Assembly (NCBI GenBank): GCA_002067365.1
Contig: MVRK01000130.1
Span: 1 to 64,000 of the forward strand
From: Methanosaeta sp. PtaU1.Bin060
Lineage (GTDB): Archaea > Halobacteriota > Methanosarcinia > Methanotrichales > Methanotrichaceae
DNA length: 64,000 nt
Direction of reading: 5' to 3'
This document shows positions 45,403 to 54,081 of the stretch, one piece after another. Every line of letters begins with the position of its first letter. The stretch's first letter is position 1. The notes beneath the pieces are model-generated. The model saw nothing but the letters and a program-made list of their open reading frames with translations, was not told the DNA's origin and searched no databases. The position numbers and the translations under genes were made by a program.

Positions 45403-45882
45403 CTATCTGCCCATCTTCGGCAGGTTCTTCGTCATCACCACCTTTAGGACGCCCACCTCTTTGTCCATCTCCTCGCGGAGGGGCTCCCAGCCCTTTGCAC
45501 GGTAGAATCCCATGGCTTGGTGATTCTCGCTGAAACATTCCAGCCTTGCAGTCTCGTACCCTGACATCATCAAATCCGTCTCGACGATATCCAGCAGATT
45601 GCTTCCAATGCCCCTTCGATGGTGGGCCGGGTGAACCCAAAGAAGGGCTACCAGATCTTCGATCCTCGCAGCAGCTGCCACAATCTCGCCAGCCTTTTCG
45701 GCCACAACCATGTACGGCCATAGCTTATCGACATCCGCACTGAGCCTTTCGCCCTCGATCCAGGGCTTCAACATGTCAATTGGCAAGATCTGACCGTAGA
45801 CATCCATGAGCGTCTCCTTAAACAGCTTGAGCAGGCCAGGGACGTCCTCTTCTGCAGCCTTTCTGAATTTCAATTGGATCAT
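45403..45882 (-). CDS. GNAT-family N-acetyltransferase
   Basis: A 159-aa acetyltransferase. The acetyl-CoA pyrophosphate loop is HRRGIGSNLL, preceded by LLWVHPAHH and followed by ENHQAMGFYRAKGWEPL. ATG 45882 gives a standard GNAT N-terminus (IQLKFRKAAEEDVPGLLKL). The frame is open to 45969, but those 29 residues look unrelated. Substrate unknown. An isolated gene. Confidence 0.85.
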   Translation of the reverse strand: MIQLKFRKAAEEDVPGLLKLFKETLMDVYGQILPIDMLKPWIEGERLSADVDKLWPYMVVAEKAGEIVAAAARIEDLVALLWVHPAHHRRGIGSNLLDIVETDLMMSGYETARLECFSENHQAMGFYRAKGWEPLREEMDKEVGVLKVVMTKNLPKMGR

Positions 45883-46093
45883 AGAGCAATCTTCCATCAG
45901 CTTGACGGTTATGAAATCCATCATATATTTGGTCTGCGCATCGAAATAGTCGCCATGGGGCGCCTTCATGCTGTCATAAATTCCGCACTACATGCATATC
46001 CTGACGAAATAGCAGAGCCTTCAAAGCCCGCCCCGGAAAGCTATCCCCAGAAAGCTATAATACCTTTCAAATGCAATTGATTCTGCGATCTTA

Positions 46094-46303
46094 ATGGAGG
46101 AAATCACAGTCAAGATCCCCAAGGGTCTTCCAGGTGCATACCTCAAGAAGAAAATCGACGAACTTGTAAAGGAAGAAGAACTTAAGTGGGCATTGTTTGA
46201 GAGGTGCAAAGAAGAGCTGTCTCTAACTGAGGATGACCTCGAAGATCTCGAAAAAGCAAGGGAGAAGGCATGGGGCAAGACGAGGAAGAAATACGACTTG
46301 TAG
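46094..46303 (+). CDS. Putative antitoxin (VapB-like)
   Basis: A 69-aa acidic/basic helical protein starting EEITVKIPKGLPGAYLKKKIDEL, a pattern seen in archaeal PIN-toxin partners: a short beta strand for DNA binding, then a helix. The C-terminus overlaps the PIN gene by 34 nt, so the two are translated together. No DNA-binding assay or relative is implied; the call rests on context and size. Confidence 0.65.
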   Translation: MEEITVKIPKGLPGAYLKKKIDELVKEEELKWALFERCKEELSLTEDDLEDLEKAREKAWGKTRKKYDL

Positions 46304-46728
46304 TCGATACGAATATCCTCATCTCGGCACTCCTGAAAGACGATTCTATAACGGCCAGGCTTCTGAGATCCAACGCCTGCTCCTGCTACTATCCGCGGGA
46401 CGGCTTAATGGAGATCGATTGTTATCGGGAATACATACTCTCCAAACGATCCAAATACATTCAGAGAAGCAGCTTTGAGCATGCCCTGAAGTTTGTGCTG
46501 GGTGCTGTGAGGATTGTGCCTTCTGAAATGTACTCCTGTGCGATGAATGAGGCTTTTAGCATCATGAAGGAGAGGGACCCAAAGGATACTCCCTTTCTCG
46601 CCCTGGCGTTGCAACTCGGGTCGCCCCTTTGGTCTAACGATAGGCATTTCAAAGGCTTGGAAGCTGTTCCAGTGTTTTCTACTGGATCTTTGATTGAACA
46701 CTTAAGAGAGAAGGGCGTTTGGTGGTAG
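46270..46728 (+). CDS. PIN-domain toxin (VapC-like)
   Basis: A 152-aa PIN-domain ribonuclease. The acidic site can be read as Asp13 (VVDTNIL), Glu48 (GLMEIDC), Asp106 (KDTPFLALAL) and Asp124 (WSNDRHF). Together with the overlapping upstream gene it forms a type II toxin-antitoxin pair. Both are bracketed by 18-bp direct repeats, suggesting recent arrival as a unit. The target RNA is unknown. Confidence 0.85.
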   Translation: MGQDEEEIRLVVDTNILISALLKDDSITARLLRSNACSCYYPRDGLMEIDCYREYILSKRSKYIQRSSFEHALKFVLGAVRIVPSEMYSCAMNEAFSIMKERDPKDTPFLALALQLGSPLWSNDRHFKGLEAVPVFSTGSLIEHLREKGVWW

Positions 46729-46824
46729 TCATCTCCTCAAAGCCCGCCCCGGAATGCACACGGTTAGCGCCCTTTAGATGCGAATCTGCTGAATAATGAT
46801 TATAATAAAAAAGATGGATATGAG

Positions 46825-47742
46825 CTAAAGCGTAAACTGCCCCGTCTCAATCCATTCTGCTTTGATCAGGGTCCACCAATCTATCGCCAGCCCCTTCAGG
46901 ATATAATCGTATGGCAACCATCCGTAGCCCTCATCTCCCCACTTATCTCCCCAGGAGTTCCTTATCAATAATGCACCCGTGGTCGACTGGTTGCAGTTGG
47001 TGTTCGTGATCTTCATTTTGTCGTCGTAGCCCACGGCATCTATGGCATGTCCTCCCACCTCTTTGTCTCCGCGGCACGGGAAGGGTATCTTGCCGGTATT
47101 TGCTGCCTGTCTGATGGAGTCGTAGACTGAAAATCCGAACTCCGCAGGAATGCCTGCTGCCATGTTCGTCTTGATTCTGGTCAGCAGGGCATCGGGCGTT
47201 ATTCCATTCGGGTCGAGCCTGTAGTACTGGACCGCCTTGTAGTTTTCGGCAAAGGCATAGAGGAAGGCCGAAGGCTCCTCATCAAACTTCGCAATATCAT
47301 AGGGCCAGAATTTCTCCGGCGGAACGCCGAAGAGCACCATCGCTCCTAGAGTGCTTCTGATATAAGCGCCCGTATCCCCAGTCACCTGCATCAGGTCTCT
47401 TGTGGCCTTGTAGAGGAAAAGCCTTGATGCGTCGATATGGTTCCCGAAAGCCTTTCGCTCAAAGAACTCGAAGAGTCCGACTCCTGCGTTTGCAGTGCAG
47501 GATCCAATCTCACCTTGGTCCTCTATCGGGGGGCACCATTTCCTGAGATCCACTGATGCTGGCAGCGTGGAAGGAGCAGCTTTCAGCACTTTTGTGGCAG
47601 CCAGGATTTTTGCTATCCCTTCGCTTTGAATATCCAGATCTCTGATGTCGGGGAGCTCGGGCAGATAGCCCAATCCCTTCATCTCGAACTCATCCATTGA
47701 GCTCATGCCCAAGGCCCTTAATGATATTCCCATGCGTCTCAC
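46825..47742 (-). CDS. Papain-like (C1 family) cysteine peptidase
   Basis: A 305-aa protease. The catalytic triad is visible: Cys in DQGEIGSCTANAG, His in GGHAIDAVGYDD and Asn in IRNSWGDKWGDEGYG. The oxyanion Gln precedes the Cys (EDQGEIGS). The N-terminal 80 residues look like a short propeptide ending before PASVDLRKWCPP. No signal peptide is visible, so it may be intracellular or exported by an unusual route. Archaeal C1 peptidases are uncommon outside methanogens. Confidence 0.88.
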   Translation of the reverse strand: MRRMGISLRALGMSSMDEFEMKGLGYLPELPDIRDLDIQSEGIAKILAATKVLKAAPSTLPASVDLRKWCPPIEDQGEIGSCTANAGVGLFEFFERKAFGNHIDASRLFLYKATRDLMQVTGDTGAYIRSTLGAMVLFGVPPEKFWPYDIAKFDEEPSAFLYAFAENYKAVQYYRLDPNGITPDALLTRIKTNMAAGIPAEFGFSVYDSIRQAANTGKIPFPCRGDKEVGGHAIDAVGYDDKMKITNTNCNQSTTGALLIRNSWGDKWGDEGYGWLPYDYILKGLAIDWWTLIKAEWIETGQFTL

Positions 47743-48081
47743 CCATCCGTCGATGATATGCTTCTTTGATTTGTATCTCCAACATATTCAAATAAACAAT
47801 CTTTCAGACTCTTGCCAACAACCATATATAGAATTTGAATGATTCTAGGTGCATTATCCTCCAGATGATGCCGTTAAAGTGGCCACAACTCCAGACATTT
47901 ATGTGCGCAGTATATCACTATACTATTTAAATTTTTCCAAAATAAAACATATTTTAATTATCTTTTGCGAGTGAGAGGCGCGCTCGGATATAATATCTAA
48001 TATATTCAAAGAAAGATATCTAAATGATCTATCCTTTGTTAGGGGAAATAGGTTATTAACTCGCCAGGGCATCTAGTTCCT
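47743..48081. other. 339-bp AT-rich gap between divergent genes
   Basis: Contains promoter-like AT stretches (ATATTCAAATAAAC near 47783 for the protease; TACTATTTAAATTTTT near 47920 of unclear use). No gene or RNA seen. Confidence 0.4.
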
Positions 48082-48825
48082 ATGGGCATTAAGATCACGC
48101 TGCTTGGGACGGGCGTTGGCATTCCGCAGCCGGGCCGCTCGCAGGCGGCGATCCTGATCGAGAATGATTTTCCGCTGCTCCTGGACTGTGGCGCGGGCAC
48201 GCTGCTGAGGCTGGAGCAGGCCGGAGCAGTCCTGGGGCCTCTGGACACAGTCGTCCTGACACACCTTCACCTGGATCATGTCTCTGATCTGCTGGCACTG
48301 GCGAATGCCCGCTACCTCTCAGAGCTGTCTGGCTTGGATGTCTGGGGGCCCGAGGGCACTGATGCCTACTTCAAGATCGCGCAGAGCGTTTACCCGAACC
48401 TGAAGAAGATGGAGGTCGCAGTTCATGAGGTGCGGCCGATGGACTCCTTTTCCGTCAAAGGATTCGATATCTTCGCGGAGGAGGCGCGCCATAGTGTCAC
48501 CGCCCTCGCCTATCGCATCGAGGCGGAGGATAAGGTTCTGGTATACTCGGGCGACAGCGAGCCATCGCACCGCGTGGCTGCTCTGGCGGCGGGCGCTGAC
48601 CTGCTGGTGCACGAGTGCTCCTTTCCGGAGCCCTTCGAGGTGACGAACCACACGACTCCCCGCAGGCTCGGGAATCTGCTTAAGAATGTCAACCTAAAGC
48701 GCGTCGTGCTCACTCACCTGTACCCGCAGGCACAGGGGCAGGAGGAGGAGATGGCGCGCGAGGTGGCTGCTCAGGCGGGGGTGCCGACTGAGACTGGGTG
48801 GGATATGATGACAATGGTGCTCTGA
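48082..48825 (+). CDS. Metallo-beta-lactamase fold hydrolase, RNase Z-like
   Basis: A 247-aa protein with the MBL zinc motif THLHLDHVSD, N-terminal LGTGVGIPQPGRSQAA, SGDSEPSHRV and VLTHLYPQ. The layout is like RNase Z/arylsulfatase-type MBLs, but the exosite arm of true tRNase Z is missing and it is shorter than the usual 300 aa. I therefore call it an RNase Z-like hydrolase of unknown substrate. Confidence 0.85.
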   Translation: MGIKITLLGTGVGIPQPGRSQAAILIENDFPLLLDCGAGTLLRLEQAGAVLGPLDTVVLTHLHLDHVSDLLALANARYLSELSGLDVWGPEGTDAYFKIAQSVYPNLKKMEVAVHEVRPMDSFSVKGFDIFAEEARHSVTALAYRIEAEDKVLVYSGDSEPSHRVAALAAGADLLVHECSFPEPFEVTNHTTPRRLGNLLKNVNLKRVVLTHLYPQAQGQEEEMAREVAAQAGVPTETGWDMMTMVL

Positions 48826-49020
48826 CGAAATGCGGTCTCCGTGGGAGGAGATCCGGATAAGAGTGGATAGACCTGAAGATGCAGTAGAATGGGCTGAAAT
48901 GCTGGAAGTAAGAATGCATGGATCGCCTAGAGTATTATTAATATTACTACATAATCTTTAAATAAATTGAAGATGATGATCATTGTCAATCTCATGATCC
49001 CATGAGTCGGTGGTGACCGT

Positions 49021-50505
49021 ATGGCCTATTTAGATCAGATATACAACTCCTTAGGATCTTTTAGCCCCCATCTCTTCGGAGCCCTGGTGATTCTGATTGT
49101 CGGATGGATCTTGGCATTGATACTCTCATCGGCAATTGGAAAGGGGCTGCAACGCACAGGGATGGACGATAAGATTGCCAGAATGATCGTAGGAGAGGAA
49201 AAAGCTAAGAGTATCGAATCATATAGATGGATCTCCAGGATAGTATATTACGTATTGCTATTCTTTGTGCTTGTGGCCTTCTTCCAGACCTTGGGATTGA
49301 CCCTGGTCGCCGAGCCCTTGAATCAGCTTTTGACTATAGTGTTCTCCTATCTCCCCAAGATCTTGGCGGCCCTTGTAATAGCACTGATTGCCTGGATTGT
49401 GGCGATAGTCCTCAAGAAGATAGTTCTCCAAGTTCTCAAAGCCGCTAAGGTGGATGAGGGCGTGAGCAGTAAGGCTGGTCTTGAAGAAAAAGGAATACCT
49501 TTGAGCCAGAATATTGGTGAAACCGTATATTATCTGGTGCTATTGCTCTTCCTGCCCATGGTGCTGAGCGCTTTGGGCTTGAGCGGCCTTCTGGAGCCGC
49601 TTCAGAGCATGATCGGCAAGATGCTGCTATTTCTTCCCAATCTGTTTGCAGCTGCGCTCATCATCATCATTGGCTGGTTCTTGGCTCGCATCATACAGAA
49701 GATTGTAACCAATCTCCTCATAGCTGCAGGTACTGAAAAGTTGAGCGAGAAGATTGGCCTATCCAAGGTCTTGGGCGAACAGGGTTTATCAGGCCTGATA
49801 GGCATCGTGGTCTATATCTTGATACTGATCCCCGTTCTGATTGCTGCTCTTCAGGCCCTGGCCCTCGATGCTATAACTCAGCCTGTTTCGAATGTGCTGA
49901 ATCAAATACTCGGGATTCTTCCTGCTCTCTTCGGCGCTGCGCTTGTCTTGGCCATTGCATACCTATTGGGAAAGGTCGTTGCCGAGATCGTCACAAATTT
50001 GCTGAAAGCCATCGGGTTTAACTCCATTTTGGTCCGGATAGGCCTGGGCAAGGAGCCTGCTGAGGGTGAACGTACGCCCTCGCAGATAGTGGGCTATGTA
50101 GCATTGGTCGCCATAATGCTTTTTGCCCTCATTGAGGCGTCTCAGATCCTCGGCTTTACGCTATTGGCCGATCTGATTTATGAGTTTACAATCTTTGCAG
50201 GACATGTATTGATGGGACTGATAATTTTCGCTATCGGCATATATCTTGCAAATCTGGCATACAGCGTAGTAATGTCGAGCGGCATGTCTCAGGCAAAGGT
50301 TCTGGCCCAAGCAGCAAGAATCGCAATACTGATATTCTCGGGCGCAATGGCGTTGCGGCAGATGGGTCTTGCAAACGATATAATCAATATGGCATTCGGC
50401 CTATTGCTGGGATCTATAGCGGTTGCACTGGCTTTAGCCTTTGGGCTGGGCGGAAGAGAGATAGCTGCCCGCGAGATCGAAAAATGGCTGAAGTCCTCGA
50501 AATGA
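49021..50505 (+). CDS. CmpX-like multi-spanning protein with conserved TM-helix repeats
   Basis: A 494-aa membrane protein with five tandem modules, each a helix like PHLFGALVILIVGWILALIL followed by an amphipathic stretch and the recurring LPKILAALVIALIAWIVA or LPNLFAAALIIIIGWFLARI helix. This is the 'conserved TM helix' (CmpX) family, related to mechanosensitive MscS-type proteins but lacking their beta domain. It ends with a charged KWLKSSK. Osmotic or signalling roles are inferred from bacterial members. ATG follows GGTGGTGACC. Confidence 0.88.
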   Translation: MAYLDQIYNSLGSFSPHLFGALVILIVGWILALILSSAIGKGLQRTGMDDKIARMIVGEEKAKSIESYRWISRIVYYVLLFFVLVAFFQTLGLTLVAEPLNQLLTIVFSYLPKILAALVIALIAWIVAIVLKKIVLQVLKAAKVDEGVSSKAGLEEKGIPLSQNIGETVYYLVLLLFLPMVLSALGLSGLLEPLQSMIGKMLLFLPNLFAAALIIIIGWFLARIIQKIVTNLLIAAGTEKLSEKIGLSKVLGEQGLSGLIGIVVYILILIPVLIAALQALALDAITQPVSNVLNQILGILPALFGAALVLAIAYLLGKVVAEIVTNLLKAIGFNSILVRIGLGKEPAEGERTPSQIVGYVALVAIMLFALIEASQILGFTLLADLIYEFTIFAGHVLMGLIIFAIGIYLANLAYSVVMSSGMSQAKVLAQAARIAILIFSGAMALRQMGLANDIINMAFGLLLGSIAVALALAFGLGGREIAAREIEKWLKSSK

Positions 50506-50843
50506 GAAGCCGTTTAATTTACTCCTTTTTTCATTTTTAGAATTTTTTGGTCATTCTCAGGCTAAGACCTCTCCAGAATCCATATCTGGCGATGGCAGGT
50601 GCGGCCTGTCCGAGCGCTGCACAATTCAGAAGTAGTGCTCAGAGTCGCTAGTTCACTCAGAGGCGAGATGCTAGGGGGTCAAGGGATTCGCATGAAGCGT
50701 GGTGAAATGCGGTGGTAGTGGATCTGCTTTATCCTATACCCAATATCTGATACCCGCACGCTTAATCTCATAGATAAATTTAAATATTGACGCTGCTTAT
50801 TATTATGATTAATAGTTATAATTAGTTTCAAACGGGTGGAAAG
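50506..50843. other. 338-bp gap with poly-T terminator and TATA box
   Basis: 50523-50550 carries three T-runs that should terminate the CmpX-like gene. AAATTTAAATATTG near 50775-50788 looks like a TATA region for the next gene but is about 60 nt from its ATG. No gene seen in between. Confidence 0.45.
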
Positions 50844-51572
50844 ATGAAGACCATTGTAGTCGATTCTCATAATGAGATCTTTCCGCATTGGTTCGAGGAG
50901 TACCTGAGAATGCGATTACCTTTGGTTGTGGTCAGGATCGATCAGCATCATGACATGAACCAGGATTGTCCAAGCCTTCCTGCCCGCGAGGGGAGACAAA
51001 TTTTCGATTATTTTGCTAAAATAATGCCCTATTTATATGATTATGCAAAAGGAAAACTCAATGAGGGAAATTTCACATGTCCGGCCTTTTACTATGGCGC
51101 AATCGGGGCTTTGTACCACTTTGACCCCAGAGGAACCAAGATCGACGCCTATGGTAGGGTTTTGGGTGGAGATTTTGCGGATTCGCCGAAGACAAAGATG
51201 AGATCTGAGGCGATTGGCGGAAAAAGAATCAGTCGAATCCTTTGGGATGATGCACAAACAAAATTGAGGCGGGATGGGGGAAAGATGGTTCCGGTTCCGC
51301 GAAACATCTCCATTGCATCCTTTGAGGGGGATCTGAAGGAGTCTCGTTTTCCCGTGGTGATCGGATTCGACCTCGATGGGCTGTACGGAATCGATGAGAG
51401 GTGCCCGGCCAAGGAGGTTGTGGGCAAGAGGCTTGAAAGGGTCAAGAATGTCCTGGATTGCATCTCGTCACCCGTATTCGCATGTTTGGCGAGGTCCCAA
51501 ACACCCAGAGCTTATGTGCCTCCAGAGTTGGTGGACCATCTGCAGCAGGCTGTTCTTCATCTCATGGAATGA
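50844..51572 (+). CDS. UPF0489 family protein
   Basis: A 242-aa protein with the UPF0489 hallmark: DSHNEIFPHWFEEYL followed by VVRIDQHHDM, and FDLDGLYG later. The Asp/His clusters are arranged like the metal site of the arginase/deacetylase fold to which this family is thought to be related. The reaction is unknown. The AT-rich DNA and lone position next to toxin-antitoxin remnants suggest an accessory gene. GGTGGAAAG precedes the ATG. Confidence 0.75.
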   Translation: MKTIVVDSHNEIFPHWFEEYLRMRLPLVVVRIDQHHDMNQDCPSLPAREGRQIFDYFAKIMPYLYDYAKGKLNEGNFTCPAFYYGAIGALYHFDPRGTKIDAYGRVLGGDFADSPKTKMRSEAIGGKRISRILWDDAQTKLRRDGGKMVPVPRNISIASFEGDLKESRFPVVIGFDLDGLYGIDERCPAKEVVGKRLERVKNVLDCISSPVFACLARSQTPRAYVPPELVDHLQQAVLHLME

Positions 51573-51637
51573 AGGGGCCGTAGTCTCTATGCCCATGTAT
51601 TTCCGAATAAAACTGGATATGGCAAGATGATCTAGAG

Positions 51638-51713
51638 GATCGTCTGGTGGCCAGAGATGATGCAGTTTTGAAGGGCATCCGGTACAAAGTGCTTGTCGAG
51701 GCTATGCCCCTCA
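51638..51713 (+). pseudogene. Gene fragment similar to the right half of the 107-bp repeats
   Basis: Frame reads DRLVARDDAVLKGIRYKVLVEAMPL. It matches the 52487-52530 and 55319-55385 segments (CTGGTGGCCAGA, CAGTT, GG.CATCC, CTTG.CGAGGCTA) and, at its end, resembles the C-terminus of the MNT protein at 55.6 kb ([12 protein letters not shown]). No start. Third copy of a decayed MNT-like 3' end. Confidence 0.5.
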
Positions 51714-51725
51714 AAATGTTCGATT

Positions 51726-52031
51726 TCAACCTCGTTTCAGTATCCGCAAACCACTAGCCAGCTTATCCTTCTTCGCTGCCAGGAATTTCTCGGTGCTCAA
51801 AGGGCACTTCACGAGATCAACAAACTCACTTGTAGTTATGCCAAGCTCTTTGGCCATAGCATTGAGCAAGGGTGCACCGATATCCTGGTTTTTCCCGTGG
51901 CTCAGAAAGGTGGCAGCCTCTTTCTTGCCATTGATAATGAGAATGAAATATCTGTGGTCAGTGTGGCTTCGGCAAAAGCCCTTTCTCGCAAGACCCGACT
52001 CGATATCATCCTGGTTCAGCGATGAGACCAT
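51726..52031 (-). CDS. Putative HicA-like toxin
   Basis: A 101-aa protein whose N-terminal half resembles the HicA/YcfA dsRBD-like fold: IESGLARKGF, a HRYFILIINGKKEAATFLSHGKN hairpin with the conserved His, and a helical MAKELGITTSEFVDLVKCPLS segment. ATG 52031 shares its A with the stop of the upstream gene (TGATG), so the two are coupled. At 101 aa it is longer than typical HicA. The family call is by eye and moderate. Confidence 0.5.
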   Translation of the reverse strand: MVSSLNQDDIESGLARKGFCRSHTDHRYFILIINGKKEAATFLSHGKNQDIGAPLLNAMAKELGITTSEFVDLVKCPLSTEKFLAAKKDKLASGLRILKRG

Positions 52032-52342
52032 CAGCTCACCGCAAACATTTCCAGGAGCACGTCTCTGAGCATCTTCCCCGTCTCGCCCAGTTTCTCCTCC
52101 GGGCACAGGACATACTCATTCCACAGGAAATCTATGTATTCAAACAGCAATCTCTTTGCTTCCTGAAAATCCTGAGAGCTTCCCACAGCATCCAACGGGG
52201 ACAAGCTGACAATCCAGAGGCCGTCATCATAATCCACCTGAAGATTAGTGATCCTGAGAGGAACGAACTTCCTGGCGCCAACGGCGAATTCCTGCAGAGG
52301 ACGCCTTTCATAGAATTCTATGGTTGACGGTTGAGCAGCCAT
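52031..52342 (-). CDS. Putative antitoxin partner of the HicA-like gene
   Basis: A 103-aa protein (ERRPLQEFAVGARKFVPLRITNLQVDYDDGLWIV in the N-terminal half, then helical EAKRLLFEYIDFLWNEYVL). It does not show a plain HicB signature. I infer the antitoxin role from coupling to the downstream gene and small size. It could equally be an unrelated regulator. Confidence 0.5.
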   Translation of the reverse strand: MAAQPSTIEFYERRPLQEFAVGARKFVPLRITNLQVDYDDGLWIVSLSPLDAVGSSQDFQEAKRLLFEYIDFLWNEYVLCPEEKLGETGKMLRDVLLEMFAVS

Positions 52343-52423
52343 TGGTTCCTAATTCGTTTGCAGCATATTTTAATTTTCCGCTGAACCCGGGATGTGAGGC
52401 AAAAAGATCCAGACGGCTCATCA

Positions 52424-52530
52424 TCTCCCTATTATCTCCACCTCTTCATTCCTCGCCAGATACAGCACGTCCAGGTTATCGAACATCTGGTGGCCAGAGG
52501 AGAAGTCAGTTAGAAGGACATCCAGGACCG
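52424..52530. repeat. Direct repeat R1 (107 bp), left border of the SBP/methyltransferase cassette
   Basis: 103 of 107 bases match R2 (55256-55362). The left 55 bp also match the 3' end of rpiA at 56274-56325; on the minus strand it reads [18 protein letters not shown], near the RpiA C-terminus ([18 protein letters not shown]). The right half resembles MNT-gene sequence. No start codon, so non-functional. Confidence 0.85.
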
Positions 52531-52734
52531 ACTTAAGCGAAGCTGAGACTTTTCCTCCCAAGGACTTCAAGCCTACACAGAATTGTTCAAATTATTGGTT
52601 AGAAACACACATTATATATAAAAAATCACCGATTTTTTTGAGTATAATATAATACTAATACCAAAAGTTTTATTAATAAGACACAACTTTTTGTCTAATA
52701 TTGTGAAAAGATATCGCAAAAGGATGGATTGGTA

Positions 52735-53997
52735 ATGAAAAAGCTGATCTGGGCATTTTCAGCGGTTGTATTAGCATATATCCTGCTTATTCCGGTGAAT
52801 TGCGCTACTCTTGAAATTTTCGGAAATGCAAATATGGACAATTTGATAAATGAAAGTGATGCAGCTTATGTACAAGGAATAATCGATGGAGCAAATGAGG
52901 AAACTGAGCTTGCTGATGCTAACCATGACGGTAAGATCGATAAAACCGATATCGATCAAATCGAGCAGATCATTAAAGGCACTCAAAAGGAACTCGTTGT
53001 ACTCAATGACAAAGGAGTGCCTATAACATTTAGTGGCCCTATAAACCGCATAGTTCTAGTTCCACATAATCATTACTTGTATGAGACGATGCGTGCAATC
53101 GGTGCCGGTGATAATGTTGTCGGTATAACTGATGCTTTTGTTAATTCGAGCGATAAATGGGATAGCACTTCTCGTTATTACCCAGAACTTGCAGAAATCG
53201 AAAGCATAGGTACTATCGATGAGCCAAATACCGAGACGATCCTATCGTTGAAACCGGATGCAATCTTCACAGATCGCCATTCTCCAAGTTTAGATGATAG
53301 CACGGATCTATTCGGAATTCCAATCATCGATTTGGATGTAAATCTGACTAATTTTGAGGAGAGCACTAGATTCTATGGATACGTATTGAATAAGCGCGAA
53401 AAAGCTGAGGAGTATATAGCCTGGTGGAAAGGCTGGGAACATAAGATTGATGAGCGATTAAACCAGATCTCTGACGATGAGAAACCGCTCGTTCTAGCAA
53501 CATTCTATAATTCTCCTGGAATCACTAGCTTCTATCTGGTAGGCAAAACGAGTATGAGAGCTGACGTTATCCGAAAAGGTGGTGCGAGAAACCTGGGTGA
53601 TTACACAGGATTCAATACTAGTGGTGGATATGTCGATCCTGAATGGATCTTGGAACATAATCCGCCAGTTATATTGCTCATTACAGGAAACCACTATATG
53701 GGATATGATATAACCAATTCATCAATTGTATCTGGGTTAAGAGATGAATTTATGAATCGGTCTGAAATTTCCGGCCTCGACGCCGTGAAAAATGGGAAGG
53801 TCTTCATGGGATGCGGGCTTATCTCGATAGGAGGTGCAAACGGACTTCTTGGTGCTGTCTATCATGCAAAGCAGTTCCATCCGGAATTATTCAGGGATTT
53901 GGACCCCAAAGATATGCATCAGGAATATATAGACAGATTCCAAGGAATCGACTTTGATGTCAGTAAAGAGGGTTTATTCGTCTATCCTCCACTGTGA
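52735..53997 (+). CDS. Dockerin-domain ABC transporter substrate-binding protein
   Basis: A 420-aa exported protein. Residues 1-24 are a signal peptide. Residues 30-72 contain two dockerin/EF-hand-like Ca loops (NANMDNLINESD and DANHDGKIDKTD). Residues about 100-400 are a class III periplasmic-binding protein (BtuF/FepB type): INRIVLVPHNHYLYE, SIGTIDEPNTETILSLKPDAIF, GVPIT-like lobes. This class takes up cobalamin, haem or Fe-chelates. No permease or ATPase gene is adjacent, so it is an orphan. The gene is visibly more AT-rich than the genome around it. ATG 52735 follows GGATGGATTGGTA. Confidence 0.82.
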   Translation: MKKLIWAFSAVVLAYILLIPVNCATLEIFGNANMDNLINESDAAYVQGIIDGANEETELADANHDGKIDKTDIDQIEQIIKGTQKELVVLNDKGVPITFSGPINRIVLVPHNHYLYETMRAIGAGDNVVGITDAFVNSSDKWDSTSRYYPELAEIESIGTIDEPNTETILSLKPDAIFTDRHSPSLDDSTDLFGIPIIDLDVNLTNFEESTRFYGYVLNKREKAEEYIAWWKGWEHKIDERLNQISDDEKPLVLATFYNSPGITSFYLVGKTSMRADVIRKGGARNLGDYTGFNTSGGYVDPEWILEHNPPVILLITGNHYMGYDITNSSIVSGLRDEFMNRSEISGLDAVKNGKVFMGCGLISIGGANGLLGAVYHAKQFHPELFRDLDPKDMHQEYIDRFQGIDFDVSKEGLFVYPPL

Positions 53998-54031
53998 ATG
54001 GGATTGATTACTATCTAGCGAGCGAGCTGTG

Positions 54032-54056
54032 ACAGGCCCTGCAATTCTGGGCCTGT
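54032..54056 (+). other. Hairpin between the SBP and methyltransferase genes
   Basis: Perfect 8-bp inverted repeat ACAGGCCC/GGGCCTGT with a 9-nt loop and TTCTTC after it. It may reduce read-through or stabilise the SBP mRNA, so that the two genes are expressed at different levels. Confidence 0.5.
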
Positions 54057-54081
54057 TCTTCAACTATTTGTAAGAGGATCC

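Larger units (their letters stand above)
46021..46754. repeat. 18-bp perfect direct repeats bracketing a VapBC-like module
   Basis: TCAAAGCCCGCCCCGGAA occurs at 46021-46038 and 46737-46754, 716 bp apart. The right copy starts 9 nt after the toxin stop and the left one is 55 nt before the antitoxin start. The segment between holds exactly the two-gene module. Confidence 0.8.
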
